Below the pieces are notes generated by a model. It was not told the origin of the DNA and made no database searches. It saw only the letters and a program-made list of their open reading frames with translations. This document shows positions 51,560 to 62,136 of a DNA stretch of 64,000 bases, in pieces. A program made the translations under genes and the position numbers. Source of the DNA: Loxodes magnus (Eukaryota > Ciliophora > Karyorelictea > Loxodida > Loxodidae); NCBI GenBank assembly GCA_946699065.1, contig CAMPDV010000188.1, positions 248,001 to 312,000 of the forward strand, given 5' to 3'. How positions within the stretch are numbered: position 1 is the stretch's first letter; each line of letters begins with the position of its first letter.

Positions 51560-52380
51560 TAAGGGAATCTTGCTTTTCTTCATGTATTAGTTTGTAAAAA
51601 TTTCATGAATTATCGTAAAAATCATTGAAATCGTTTCTTTCTCTTCAGGATAGATTTCTTGTATAACATATTGATGGCTGCTAATCTATCCCTTATTTAC
51701 TATTAATATTTATTTCAATCTCAATCCTTTTCAAACATTTTCTTGGTTATTATTGCTGATCATCTACTATCTGCTGGAGTAATAGTCTCTACCAATCATT
51801 TTTCATATAAAGGCTACTTTCAGATGTAAAATAAATTATGATAATTTTTTTTATAATTGTTTATTTCCGCTTTTTTTATTTTTGGTCTCCAGCAGTTTAT
51901 TATTTCCTAGTCTTCTGCAGAATCAGCATATAATGTCCTTTTTATTTAATTTTTTTATTATCTAATTTTTTAAGTTTGATTAATATTTAAATTTATTATT
52001 CAATCTCCATTGGATCAAGCATGACTTTAATTATAAGTTATTTGAATTTTATTTAATTGAGATATCTAAATTCTTATATCTATTTTTTGTTTTTTTAATT
52101 CCTTAATTAAATAGATGTGTAGAAGCTTTTAAACTTAATTCTGTAATAAGGATTTTATTGTTATTTTAGAGAAAGTTCATTTTTTATATCTGAGCTATTT
52201 ATTTGCTGAATTAGTGACTGCACTACATGATATAGTTTTTTATCACCTATAACGAATAAATCTCATTCAAGGTATATTATTGCTTATTAGGAAAATGTAT
52301 TTTAGATACGTAGTTTCTAAAGTTTCGTTTTTATATGAAATATAATTTAATTAGATAACTATTGCTTAAATGAATGAAAT
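51560..52380 (-). pseudogene. Zinc-knuckle element, diverged copy M
   Basis: Minus strand: a coiled-coil stretch near 52120-52240, then MLDPMEIEQQ near 52000-52030, matching the DPMEIE motif of other copies, then a CWFC half-knuckle near 51910-51925 without the His and last Cys. Frame continuity is good from the coiled coil to the half-knuckle. N-terminus and 3' end not located. It lies beside the tRNA-like sequence at 52473-52537. Confidence 0.45.
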
Positions 52381-52472
52381 TAGATTCAAATTGTTTTTTA
52401 ATGTTTAATCTATTATCTTGTTTATCTAATTTCATTTAATTATACCTTACCATTTTTCCTTTAAATAAAATA

Positions 52473-52537
52473 TTCCACATCCGGGACTAGAACTCAGGTC
52501 TTTCGGGTGAAAGTCGAATATCCTAACCTAATGTAGA
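52473..52537 (-). tRNA. tRNA-Glu-like sequence (anticodon TTC) with a shortened D arm
   Basis: Minus strand. The acceptor stem TCTACAT/ATGTGGA pairs fully, allowing one G-T pair, and the discriminator is A. The anticodon arm has loop CTTTCAC with anticodon TTC (Glu), but its last stem pair is A-C. The T arm ends TTCTAGT CCCGG with weak pairing. The D-arm region is about eight bases short of a normal 73-base tRNA. It is probably a pseudogene or a tRNA-derived repeat fragment; a functional tRNA is less likely. Confidence 0.55.
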
Positions 52538-53564
52538 CTGAAAAATATTTAAGAAGAACTTATATAAAAAGAATCTTACTTTGGTTGATAATAAAGAAGT
52601 TATAAAAAACACCTTTTAAGATAAATGCTAAATAAAAAGTGTAAATTAAACTAATAATTATAATTATGTAAAAATAAGTTAGTAGAAAATATTAAACTAC
52701 AAAAAGAGCCAATTATAAAGTTTACAGCTACCTTATTTTTTTAATTCTTCAATTATGAAATATATCAAAGCCTTTTGACTACATACAAAATTAAGACTAT
52801 AAATAGTTATCAGGAAGCATCATAATGCAAACAAAAAAACAATTAAAATTAATTTTAAATTTTAAATTAATTCATAATTAAAGCATTAAATAGTCATATT
52901 TTTAATTGTTTATTACTATTAAGCTATTTTTATATATCATTAAATATATTAAATTTTTCATAGGTTTTTAAAATAACTATCTAATGTATAGCAATAATAT
53001 ATATAAGAAAGATATCAATCGTTAAGTATATAAAAACATGTTAAATTTTAGATATTTATTTATTATGAACATATAAAAGTAGAAATAGGAAGGAATAGTC
53101 ATGAATGAAATTAACTATTTAAATTAATAAATTTTAAAGTTTAAAATTAAGGTATTATTACTTTTTTATACTGATATAATTAATTTTTTAAATAAGAGAA
53201 AAAGCTCGAAGAAAAGTATTTTTTATGTATTATATATGGTATAATGAGTATCTCTTTAGAATTTTATTAATTATAATTTTAAGTTCCTTAGAAATGAATG
53301 ATTCTAAGAAATAAATAAATCCAAATATATATATGCAAATAGATATATAGAATAAAAATTTATATCTATGATTCATCATTCTCGATAGTAAGATTCTATT
53401 TTAATTAAAATTAATTCAATTTTTTAAATAAAAGCATATTCTTTCTTATTTTGAAATCTTCAACTTTATAAGAAGTTATAGTTCTATACAAGTAAGTAAT
53501 AAATTCCTCTATCTAAATACTTTTTTTTCAAGCTATTTTTATTACTCTTTTATAACTTTTATTT
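52538..53564. other. AT-rich spacer
   Basis: No gene seen. A short run of ATAT dinucleotides lies near 53330-53350. Confidence 0.4.
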
Positions 53565-53867
53565 ATAATTGATAGTGGGAGCAGAGATTGACCTTCTGGA
53601 CTAAACTTTCTGGCTTTATGGTAAGGAACAAGTTTCTTTCCTGTCGCTGAATAAGTCCCTGGTCACAATCATTTTCTGAAGGGAACACTGTCTTTGAGAT
53701 TGTCAGCTTTTGGTAGGAGCTTAAAGGCTAATGGTCATAGCAATGGAGCTCCCTAGCAGCTGAGTCTAGAAAACAACAGAATATTTCCGGCATTCCTAAA
53801 AAAGAGAGCGTTGGTCCTATAACTGGAAGGGAGTTTCTGGTCCCCAAAATTCTTTTAATTAAAGTTT
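53565..53867 (+). mobile_element. SINE-like repeat, older copy
   Basis: A 303-bp repeat of the same family as 59770-60078, here with the GTGGGAGC start on the plus strand. It is flanked by a perfect 12-bp direct repeat (53553-53564 and 53868-53879). More diverged than the other two. Its 3' hairpin ACTGGAAG/TTTCTGGT around GGAG still pairs if G-T pairs are allowed. No coding potential. Confidence 0.75.
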
Positions 53868-54149
53868 TAACTTTTATTTCAAAATTTTGAAAAAATAAAT
53901 AGTTGCTTCAATATCTAGTTATTTTAAATGAAATGAGTAAGCATATAAAATCTATCAGTATATCCTATAGTAATAAAAATAAAAATAAAGAAATAGTTAA
54001 TTTAAACATTTAATTAATTCCATAATAAATACTAATATATACCTTTCTTTTAAGTTTTATTTAAGAAATTTACAATTTTTAAACTAAATAAATTTAAGTA
54101 ATGCTTTTTGATAATTAATTTATTATTATTATTATGAATAAAATTGTTT

Positions 54150-54715
54150 GACTTTCTTGTAGGTATTTCATCTTATTTCTAACCTACCTCCAGATTGCTC
54201 CGGGAGTCTAAAATTAAATGTTTGAACTCCATCCACTGTCTTGTCTTGCTTGTTCTTAAGTCTTCAGTTTCACTTCCATTACTAATTGCATTTTTTCTTG
54301 TATATGTTCCTAAGAGCGTTCATCCATAATTGTTCTCTATTCCTCCTTACTTTGAGCTGTTGTTACCTCTTCCTTTTTTCCTGTTATCTTTGCTTTTGCC
54401 AGCAACTCTGTTTGAAATTTAGGAATTTCTTACACTTCCTTCACAAGTGCTCTCTTGAGCCATAGTAGTAGCAGGATTTCATTTCTAGCTTGTATAAAGG
54501 CTTGTCAACTTTAATTTCTTCGATTTCCATCATGTCTTATCCTAATCCCTTGATTCAATTTACTTTTGCAATGTTTGCTAATTTTCTACTAGCTGTGCTA
54601 ATTTACCATCGATTTCTCTGTATTTTTAATCTTGATTCTGGGATTAGCTGTTCCGACTCTGAGATATGCTCCAGTAAGCGCTTAGATTTCTCTGATAATT
54701 AATTTATTTTCATTA
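54150..54715 (-). pseudogene. Zinc-knuckle element, 5'-truncated copy F
   Basis: Minus strand. Only the part from about the middle of the coiled coil (near 54700, with a SGTAYPRIRTA-like region visible in degenerate form) to the C-terminus remains. The C-terminal GAIW block matches copies E and H. The 3' end has a GTAGGT/ACCTAC stem whose loop contains ATGA. Several frame changes. The boundary at 54715 is approximate. Confidence 0.5.
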
Positions 54716-55384
54716 TTTAAATATTTTTTCTTACAAATTTAAATTAATTTCTATCGTTATAATGATGAATCATAGTTATATATTTAGTTTTTAATTTTAT
54801 AGATTATGTATAAATAAAATTAAAAAATGACAGCAGTGGAATTATAATCCAAGTCATATAAAAAGGGAATATTTAACTATTCGTAATCTATCTTACTATA
54901 ATTTAAACTAAAATAATTAAAACTAATTAAGTTTTATTTTGTAAAGAAACTGCAACAAGTAAATATTAAACTTACAAAAAACCAAAACTTTATAACTCTT
55001 AATTAAAAAATTAGAAAGAAGATTATTTTAGTTTTTTCTTATCAAACGAAATTACTTACAGTTTAACTTTAAAAATCTATTGTATTTAACCTGATTTAAA
55101 GCTTAAACTCTAAAGTAGATTCAATTTATTAAAAAGTCAGGAAATTTTATATTAAATAAATCTAAATTATATTTATTAGGTCTCTTATAAATAAATAAAT
55201 AAGTTTGATATATCATTCTAAAAATTTTATTATAGAAAAAGATTAAGTGCTCTTCCGTAGTACAAGATCCATCAGATTCATTCTTTAATATAAGTTAATA
55301 GTTACTAAGCTTACTATGAAGTATATGTTAAAAGTAGATTTTAAATTTGCTTTAAATATTAAATTATATCATTATATATAAATA
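54716..55384. other. AT-rich spacer
   Basis: No gene or repeat seen. Confidence 0.4.
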
Positions 55385-55705
55385 AATAAGGAGGAGCAAT
55401 CCTCCAACTGACATTGACTTAAGATCCAGTACCAGGAAGTACCCATGAGCAAAGAACCAAACAAGAATCTTGGTTGAAACCAAGAGAGAAGACAAAGACT
55501 AAAGAGGCATCAAGTAACGTTATTGATTAAAGATGCCAAATATACTAAGGTCTTTTAAGAAGCGTTCCAATCACGCCCTATAGAAAACGAGACTTACAAA
55601 AGATGCTAGCAATGGGAAGACTTCTGAAAATAATTTTTTTGACTTTAAAAATCTTTATTAAAGAACTACGTGCCATTGAGGTGCTGCACGCTCTCTAATC
55701 TCATT
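55385..55705 (+). repeat. Structured repeat S2, copy c
   Basis: A GC-richer 320-bp segment. It opens with a perfect hairpin GGAGGA/TCCTCC closed by a GCAA tetraloop, then CTTGGTT/AACCAAG, then GGCATC/GATGCC enclosing a short palindrome. It ends with GTGC/GCAC around a GAGGTGCT loop, followed by GCTCTCTAATC. The 3' hairpin and trailing sequence match copy b (48858-49262). No protein motif. It is either a SINE family or a structured noncoding RNA gene. Confidence 0.6.
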
Positions 55706-56624
55706 TATTATTATCATTTATTTAAATTAATTATAATTTTTTTTAATAGAGATAATTATCGTGCAATAATTTTTTTTCCATTTTCATTAACAAATGAGTT
55801 GTCATTTTAATTATTCCAAAAGCACATACATAAAGTACTGTTTAATTAATGATTTATTCATTAGAATCATATTTTATTACTCTTTTTTATGATTATATTT
55901 TATTATTTGTAAGTTTTTATTTGCTTTACTTTTTTAAAATATATCTAATTAAGCATTTATCATTTATAATTTATTCTTAATAATACGCTTTTTCCTTTAA
56001 ATTAAACTAGAAAAAATAAAGCATTTTAAAGAATAATTTTAAATAATTGGTACTTTTATTGATTTCTTTTCTTTAAAATTATGATATAATTTTTTAAAGA
56101 ATTCTTCTTCTTAAGCCTGAAGAACTTTATCTAAATAATTTTCTTTAATTTAATGAAATATTATCCTTCTTATTGATCATCTTAGATTTATAATTTATAA
56201 TTTTTATTTTAAAAAATATTATTCATTTTATAAGATTTATGAAGGTATATTTCATTTATGTTTTAAATAATCAATTTTGTTTAAAGATAATTCATCAAAG
56301 AATAAAGTTTAATAGTCCTAGCAGCTTTTCATAGTGTCTTTATTTAATTCTTAATTTGATATTTTAGAACTAAATTTCAAAACATAATTAAAATCCTTAA
56401 ATACTTTGAAAATATGGTTTTAAAGAGATTATCAACTAATAAAAAAATTGTTTAATTATTACAAAATAGAATAAATAATTGATGATTGAAGTAAAGCAAT
56501 TTCTAAAAAATGAGCTATTTCATTTTTACTTTTTTTTCACAGGTAGTTATAAAATATTTATAAGCTTGCTATGAAGATAATTATATCACCTGTAGAAAAT
56601 AGGGAAAAACAATATTTTCATGAT
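55706..56624. other. AT-rich spacer
   Basis: No gene or repeat seen. Confidence 0.4.
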
Positions 56625-56870
56625 TTTTAGAATAATAAAGGAAATAAATATGAAAGCGAATAAATAATAATATGATGAAAAGTTTTAGGTATATTTTAAT
56701 TTTTCATCATGGAGATGTATACGATGAAATTGATTGAATAAATGGAATGGAAAAGGAGATTTAAAGTGGATAAAAGGAATTCAAGTTGAAAATTATTTAT
56801 GAAAATGTATATTTGAAGAAAAGAGATAGCATTTCTTAAAGGAAGAATTGATAAAGGTTATAGCATATTA
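56625..56870 (+). pseudogene. Decayed fragment of the 3' end of the MORN-repeat gene
   Basis: Matches about 38040-38290, the last two MORN units and the C-terminal tail of the gene at 34451-38266, including the GTTGAAAA..TTTATGAAAATG stretch and the AAAAGAGATAGC stretch near its end. Indels break the frame. It lies about 50 bases upstream of the element at 56909-57813. Either a partial duplicate of the gene end, or 3' sequence carried here by an element that read through from a site near the parental gene. Confidence 0.65.
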
Positions 56871-56908
56871 TATTTAATTTAAAAATGATTTTTAATATCG
56901 AACTTGAA

Positions 56909-57813
56909 AAAATTTGAAAATGCAAGGCTTAAAGAAAGGTTTCTACACCATCTCCAAGAAATAGGAGAGGAAACCAGAAACCGAAATAACCCAGACCCCT
57001 GCCAAGTAACAAGAATCTCATCTATCAGGAATACAAACCAGGGAAGAGTACTAACAGACTAGGAAAAGCCACGAACTTACCCCGGCATCTTAGGAGAATC
57101 TAAGGAAACAACCTAAGTTTGCTCTACATTAGGAGACATCGGAAGTCTATCCTTCCGGACAAATGAGCGTGGAGCAGCTCATTAAAGTAGTGCTAAACCT
57201 CTAGCAAGAGGTAAAGAAGCTTAAAAGGGAAAATACGAAACTAATGGACCTGATTGAGCAACAGGATACAAGAGAGCTCCGAATGGCAAACTGGGAAAGG
57301 GAGCTCGACAACATCTGGAAACACCAACAGGAACAAATGAAACATATGAATGACTCAATAAAGACGATTCAAGAGCAGAACAAGCAAATAATCTAGAGCC
57401 AGAGCCAAGTGCAAGAAATTCCTAAGATAGAGAAAATGGACATTGAAGAAGAGCAAGTAATCAAAATGACAAGAGAGAAAAGAATTAAGAAGAAATACTA
57501 TTTCTGTGGTAGCTATAGACACCTATATAGGAAATGTAGGAAATTCCAGAAATGCAAAAGAGAATATTGGATAAGAGAAAAGAAAGAAAGAGAAATGTTC
57601 TATTGTAGCGCAGAGGGGAATATATATAAAAAAAGATGGAATCAAAAAAGTGGTGAAACAAGAACCTTAGTAATATGGAAGAAGGGAAAACAAGAAATGT
57701 AAATAGGACCAAGGAAGAAAAAACAAGACATAAATCAAGAAAACTTTTTACAAACTTATTTTACGCGGCGGTGATGTAGACTGCTGAGAAACATTTAAAT
57801 CAAATTATAATTT
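56909..57813 (+). mobile_element. 0.9-kb zinc-knuckle retroposon-like element, intact copy G
   Basis: A 905-bp insertion flanked by a 14-bp direct repeat with one mismatch (56895-56908 and 57814-57827). It contains a single intact ORF (56920-57774), a short 3' region with a weak GCGG/CTGC stem, and an AT-rich tail. GC content is far higher than that of the spacers. Confidence 0.8.
56920..57774 (+). CDS. Intact coiled-coil CCHC zinc-knuckle protein of a mobile element
   Basis: A 284-residue protein, exact triplet length, stop TGA 57772-57774. Order: a short start MQGLKKGFYTIS; a Gln/Glu/Pro-rich basic region; an FALHQETSEVYPSGQ block; a coiled coil (VEQLIKVVLNLQQEVKKLKR onward, about residues 90-170); a KMDIEEE motif; and a zinc knuckle in which the first Cys is Tyr (YYFCGSYRHLYRKC). 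A second Cys-containing block, FYCSAEGNIYKKRW, follows, then a basic tail. The architecture is that of nucleocapsid-like ORF1 proteins of retroelements: coiled-coil multimerisation plus single-stranded nucleic-acid binding. All Trp codons are TGG, unlike the host genes, and Gln is CAA, CAG, TAA or TAG. It is the least damaged member and probably the most recent active one. Confidence 0.8.
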
Positions 57814-58431
57814 ATATCTAACTTGAATTAAGATTAGATATCTAAAATACTTAAAATATTCTTTTGATAAATTTTAAATATATATAAAAAGAATAATAAC
57901 TTCGAAGAAATTAATTGCATAAAAAGTATAAAGAAACTAACATATTAATAACTCATTAAAATTTACTCCTTAAAGGCGTAAAACAAAAAATTTCAGAATC
58001 TGTTGAAGAGTTAAGTAAAGATTTAACTCTCTGGTTTATAATGTAATTGGGTTCTAAAATGAGAATACCTGGATTAAAACAGAAATCATACTTAAACCTT
58101 CTATGTTCTAGCTAAAATAGAAATTCCAAAAAACAGAACAATAAATACAATAATTTAAAAAGCACTGTAATCATAAACAATTTTGTCCTAACTCCAAACA
58201 AAAACCCATGGAAATAATTCTTAAGTCTAAAGCAGCTCTAATCAATAAAAATAAGCTAAAAAATCTAATTCTGCGGAAAAAATGAAAAAAACACTAGAAT
58301 TTAAAAACACAACGCTTGTTTTTTTTGAAATTCAAGTTTTTTTTTCTAATTTTGAAAATAAAAAAAATGAAGAAAAATTTTAATTTTTAATTATTATTAA
58401 AATAGTTAATTTTGGCAATTTTCGAGGATTT
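57814..58431. other. Spacer with a possible decayed element remnant
   Basis: Between about 57970 and 58330 the plus strand carries a Lys/Ser-rich stretch and a PMEII-like piece near 58207 resembling the PMEIE motif of the element family, but no coiled coil or knuckle. At most an old remnant. Confidence 0.3.
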
Positions 58432-59269
58432 TCACCTCTTCATGCCGGTTCCAGATTGCTCTGGGATTGAAAAAGGTTTATAAGTCTCTACTCCTCTCCC
58501 ACTCACTTGTTCTTGTTATCTCTAACTATATCTTCCATTTAGCAAAAGTTTCTTCATATAAATATTTCCAGGCTAGTTTATGAAAAGTCTCTTTCTAATT
58601 TTTCTTTGCTATAATTATATCTTTTTCTTTTGTTACACTTGCTATTTCCTTTATTTTCTCCAATACTGGTTCTTAAAGTTTAGGAATTACTCACATCTTC
58701 TTCATAGGTGTTTCTTTAAAATAAAATTGTAGCACCTTTTAACTACTTTGATTGGCTTAGCCTTCTTCTTCTTGTTAATTACCCTCTATCAGCAATGGAT
58801 CACCTCTTTGTTCATTAAGTTTTACTTGCTGTTGCAGTTTCTCTTCTATTTCTCCAAGCTTGTCGCCCAGATTCGTCTACTTTTATAACTAATTTTAGGA
58901 TTAGCAGTTCTGACTCTGTGATATGTTCCAAAATGCACTTAATTCCCTTTCTAAGGACATAAGTCTTTACTCGATTTTCTCTTGCTTGCTCATCTGGCCA
59001 GAAGGGTTAAATTCCGACACCTCCTTGTGTAAAGCAGACTTTGTCTGCTTTCTGGGCTTCTTTAGTAAAATCGGAGTTTCAGTATGCTTACTTTTCTGAG
59101 CCTTCTTCTGTTCCTCTTGTTGAATTCCAGGTTGCTAAGGTTGTTAATATTAAGAAAAAAGTTAAAGTTGTGAAGAAGACGATTGCTAAGAAGTGGTTTC
59201 CTGCTTCGATCCTTCCTTTTTGGCTTAGGAAGAGGGGAAATAGAAGCCTTTCTAGAAACCTTCCACCAT
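58432..59269 (-). pseudogene. Zinc-knuckle element, copy H
   Basis: Starts ATGGTGGAAGGTTTC at 59269 and reaches the TGA at 58432-58434. The start-to-stop length is not a multiple of three and several frame changes are visible. Recognisable parts are the N-terminal block with PLPKPKRK, the SGQMS segment near 58990, and the GAIW-like C-terminus. The 3' end has GAGG/CCTC pairing around a loop that contains TGA. Confidence 0.6.
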
Positions 59270-59499
59270 TTTTTTAATTTTTTATTAATATTAATTCTGA
59301 TTTATTGGTTATTTTTAAATGAATAAATTATTCTATTAAAAAATTTTACTTTTAATTAGAGTAATAATTAAATTTTAAGACGTTAGTGATTTTCTCCTTT
59401 TATTTTTCTAATTTTTTAATTATTATAAAATAAAAATCTACTTCAAATTTATCTTATCACAATTATTTTTTGAATTTGAAGAATACAATCACCCTTTAG

Positions 59500-60651
59500 A
59501 ATGAAATAAACATTCAAATTTATCAACTATAAGTTTATAAGTTGTTTTATGAGATGATAAAATTGTTTCATACGATAATAGGATCGTTGCAGTCTTCTTC
59601 AGAGTTCATTTCTACTATTGCATAACGGCTTGTGCAAATTTAATCTTTCTTTACCACAAAAATCTAGCTCCAGTCACTTTTTGGTTTAAATATTTATTTT
59701 ATTCTTCTTTTTTGAGCATTTGCTATAACTAAAAGTAATTAATCTCCACTGTATATCTTTTCTTGCAATTAATTAATTTTAAACTAAAAGAGTTTTTGGA
59801 CTGCAACTTCTTGCAGTTTAACGACCCCAACACTCCCTTCATGGGATAACGGGGATATCCTGTTGCTTTCGAAAAGCAGCTGCCAGGGAGCTCCATCGCT
59901 ATGGGCAGCCAGGCTTCAAGCCCCTACCAGGAGTGGATAATCAAGAGGAAGGAGTTCCCTTGCAAAGGTTGACTTTGACCAGGGACTTTCTCAGCGACAG
60001 GAAAGGAACTTGTTCCTAGCCATAAAACCAGAAATTATGATTCAGAAGGTCAATCTCAGCTCCCACCATCTTTTTAATTATATCTTTTCTTGCAATCTTT
60101 CCCTCTAGAGAGCAGTATAATTTAGTCATTTTATTTTGTATCTTTTAGGTATTTAGTTCTTGCTTCTTCTAAAAGCACCAGCATCTTCTAAAAATATGCC
60201 CAATCTTTTAAATTGTAGAAGCATCTTGCTTACAATTCTTTGAGTCATTATATTTTTTTAGATATTTTAAACATTTTAAAATTTTTAGGAATTTTAATAT
60301 CTAAAGAGTTTTTTTATTCTTCTCTTCAATTACCATGGGATCGTTATTAAGATTGTGATGTGAAATAATTTATACATAACTGTTCAACTTATTAATTTCT
60401 TCTATTTTTTACTCCTTTTTCCTATTTCTTAATTAACTTGCGTCATTGAAACATTAGTATTAATTTCCGTTCTTAAACATTGATTTTCAATTTATAGTTG
60501 TTATGTAGTATAGACTATAGAATGGATTCGCTAATTTAGTTTTATAACTATCGCTAAATTTTTATTTGTTGCTTCAAGGGAGTAAATTTAAATGAGTGAT
60601 TTGATTAGCCTATATCCTATTAGTTCTGCCTAAATTATTTCTTAGAGCCAT
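59500..60651 (-). pseudogene. Zinc-knuckle element, copy N, split by a SINE-like insertion
   Basis: Minus strand from ATG 60651: an N-terminal region, a coiled-coil stretch near 60380-60430, NDPMVIEEKNKK near 60330-60350, a degraded knuckle (IGHIFRRCW) near 60170-60190, and a YCSLEGKIARK block near 60090-60110 that corresponds to the second Cys block of copy G. The SINE-like element at 59770-60078 interrupts it exactly after ARKDI; coding character resumes beyond it to about 59500. Confidence 0.55.
59770..60078 (-). mobile_element. SINE-like repeat, best-preserved copy
   Basis: A 309-bp insertion with a perfect 18-bp target-site duplication (59752-59769 and 60079-60096), lying inside copy N of the zinc-knuckle family. 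On the minus strand it starts AAAAAGATGGTGGGAGC and ends with the perfect stem ACTGCAA/TTGCAGT around a GAAG loop, then CCAAAAACTC and an AT-rich tail. Internal segments are unusually GC-rich for this window. An AGGCTTCAAGCCCC segment on the plus strand loosely resembles a B box. No protein-coding potential. Confidence 0.85.
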
Positions 60652-61199
60652 TTTTTATTATATTTACAACAATTATATTTATACCTCGAAATCTAGTTGC
60701 ATGATAAATAAATTTCTAAAGCTAGATCTTAGCTAATCTAATGCTTATTTCAATAAATCCTTCCTTTATTCCAAGACTTAAAAAAAGGATATTAGAGAAC
60801 GTGCATTACTGCAAAAAATCTAAAGAAGTTTCTAGAATAATTGCTATAAAAACAAATAAATTGAAGCTTAATAAAATAACTAAAGAGCATTAATATATTA
60901 TCTAAAAGATATATTTTAAAATTTACCTAGTTCATTTCACTTTATAGCTAATAGTTATTATCTTCATTGAGTTTAGATGGTATCAAACAGTTGAACATTA
61001 TGGCTTTTATTTGAACTTAAAAAATATAAATCCTAATAAATTAATATATTTTATATATAATATAATATGCAATATCATAATCATATATAGTAATATTTTA
61101 TAGAATATATATGAATTTTAAATTTAGTTGTTAATAGTATACCTTAGATCTATTTTATTTTTGGCTTTATATTTAATTTTTATATGTATTGTAATTTAT
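60652..61199. other. AT-rich spacer
   Basis: No gene seen. Positions 61182-61199 are the left copy of the target-site duplication of the next element. Confidence 0.4.
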
Positions 61200-62136
61200 T
61201 TATTTAATTAATTTAATATTGTTTAGCAGTAGATTTCACATCTACCGCTTAAATTAAGTTTATAAGTTTTATCTCTCCTCCATTTGGTTTATTTCTTGTC
61301 GTCTTCTTCCAATAGGTCTTGTTAAAATCAGTCTCAGTGTTTCTTGATTCAATTTTCTCTTATAGATTCCTCCTTCCCAATTGCAAAACAGTATTTCTCT
61401 TTCCTTTTTTTCCTTGATTCAGTATTTTTTCTTGAATTGATAAAATTTCTTGCTATACTTGTATAAGTGACCTTGTTAGCAACAAAAGTAGCATTTCTTT
61501 AAAAATCTAATATTCCTTGCTGTTCTTCCGTTTGACTTGCTTCCTCCTATTTCATCAATCTCCATTTTGCAATTTTAGTTAGGTTCCTTTTCAATTTGTT
61601 TCACTTGTTGTTGACTTGAAATTTTAAATTCCAATTGTTTATTTTGCTCTGAATTTATTTTATCTAAGATTTTGTCTAACTATTTTATTCTTGCTGGTAC
61701 TTTCATAAAGCATCAATCTCTCTTTCCTAATTGGCCATTCTAAGATCAAGTGTATCTTAAATTCCATGAGATATCTGCTCTGTCAACTTCGTGTTCTCCT
61801 AACGAAGCTTTTTAACCTCTTCCTGGAGGTTTAGTACCACTTTTATGAGCTATTCCATGTTCATCTGGCCAGAAGGGTTGAACTCTGATACCTCCTGATG
61901 TAAAGCAGACTTTATCTGCTTCCTTGGTTTCTCATTTGAGTTTGGAGTTTCCATATAGATTGTCTTTAGGTCTTGCTTTCGTTACTCTTGTTAATTTCCA
62001 GGTTATTAAGTAATAAAAAGTTAGGGTTATGAAAAAGAAGACTGCTAAGAAATGGTTTCCTGCTTCCTCTCTTCTTTTTTGTCTAAAGAATAGGTGGTAT
62101 AGAAACTCTTTTTGAAACCTTCTATCATTTTTTTCC
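61200..62136 (-). mobile_element. 0.94-kb zinc-knuckle retroposon-like element, decayed copy I
   Basis: A 937-bp insertion with a perfect 18-bp target-site duplication (61182-61199 and 62137-62154). The frame starts at ATG 62128 (ATGATAGAAGGTTTC) and reaches TGA 61236-61238, but its length is not a multiple of three; the coiled coil and knuckle regions need frame changes, so it is a pseudogene. The 3' end carries a nine-pair stem GCGGTAGAT/ATCTACTGC (one G-T pair) with loop GTGAA, inside which the TGA stop lies. It is very similar to copy A at 19080-20012 but in opposite orientation. Confidence 0.82.

Noticed and set aside
59850..59870. GGGATAACGGGGATAT in the SINE-like repeat resembles the I-SceI homing-endonuclease site
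   Set aside because: Several positions differ, no endonuclease gene is present, and the stretch varies among the three repeat copies.
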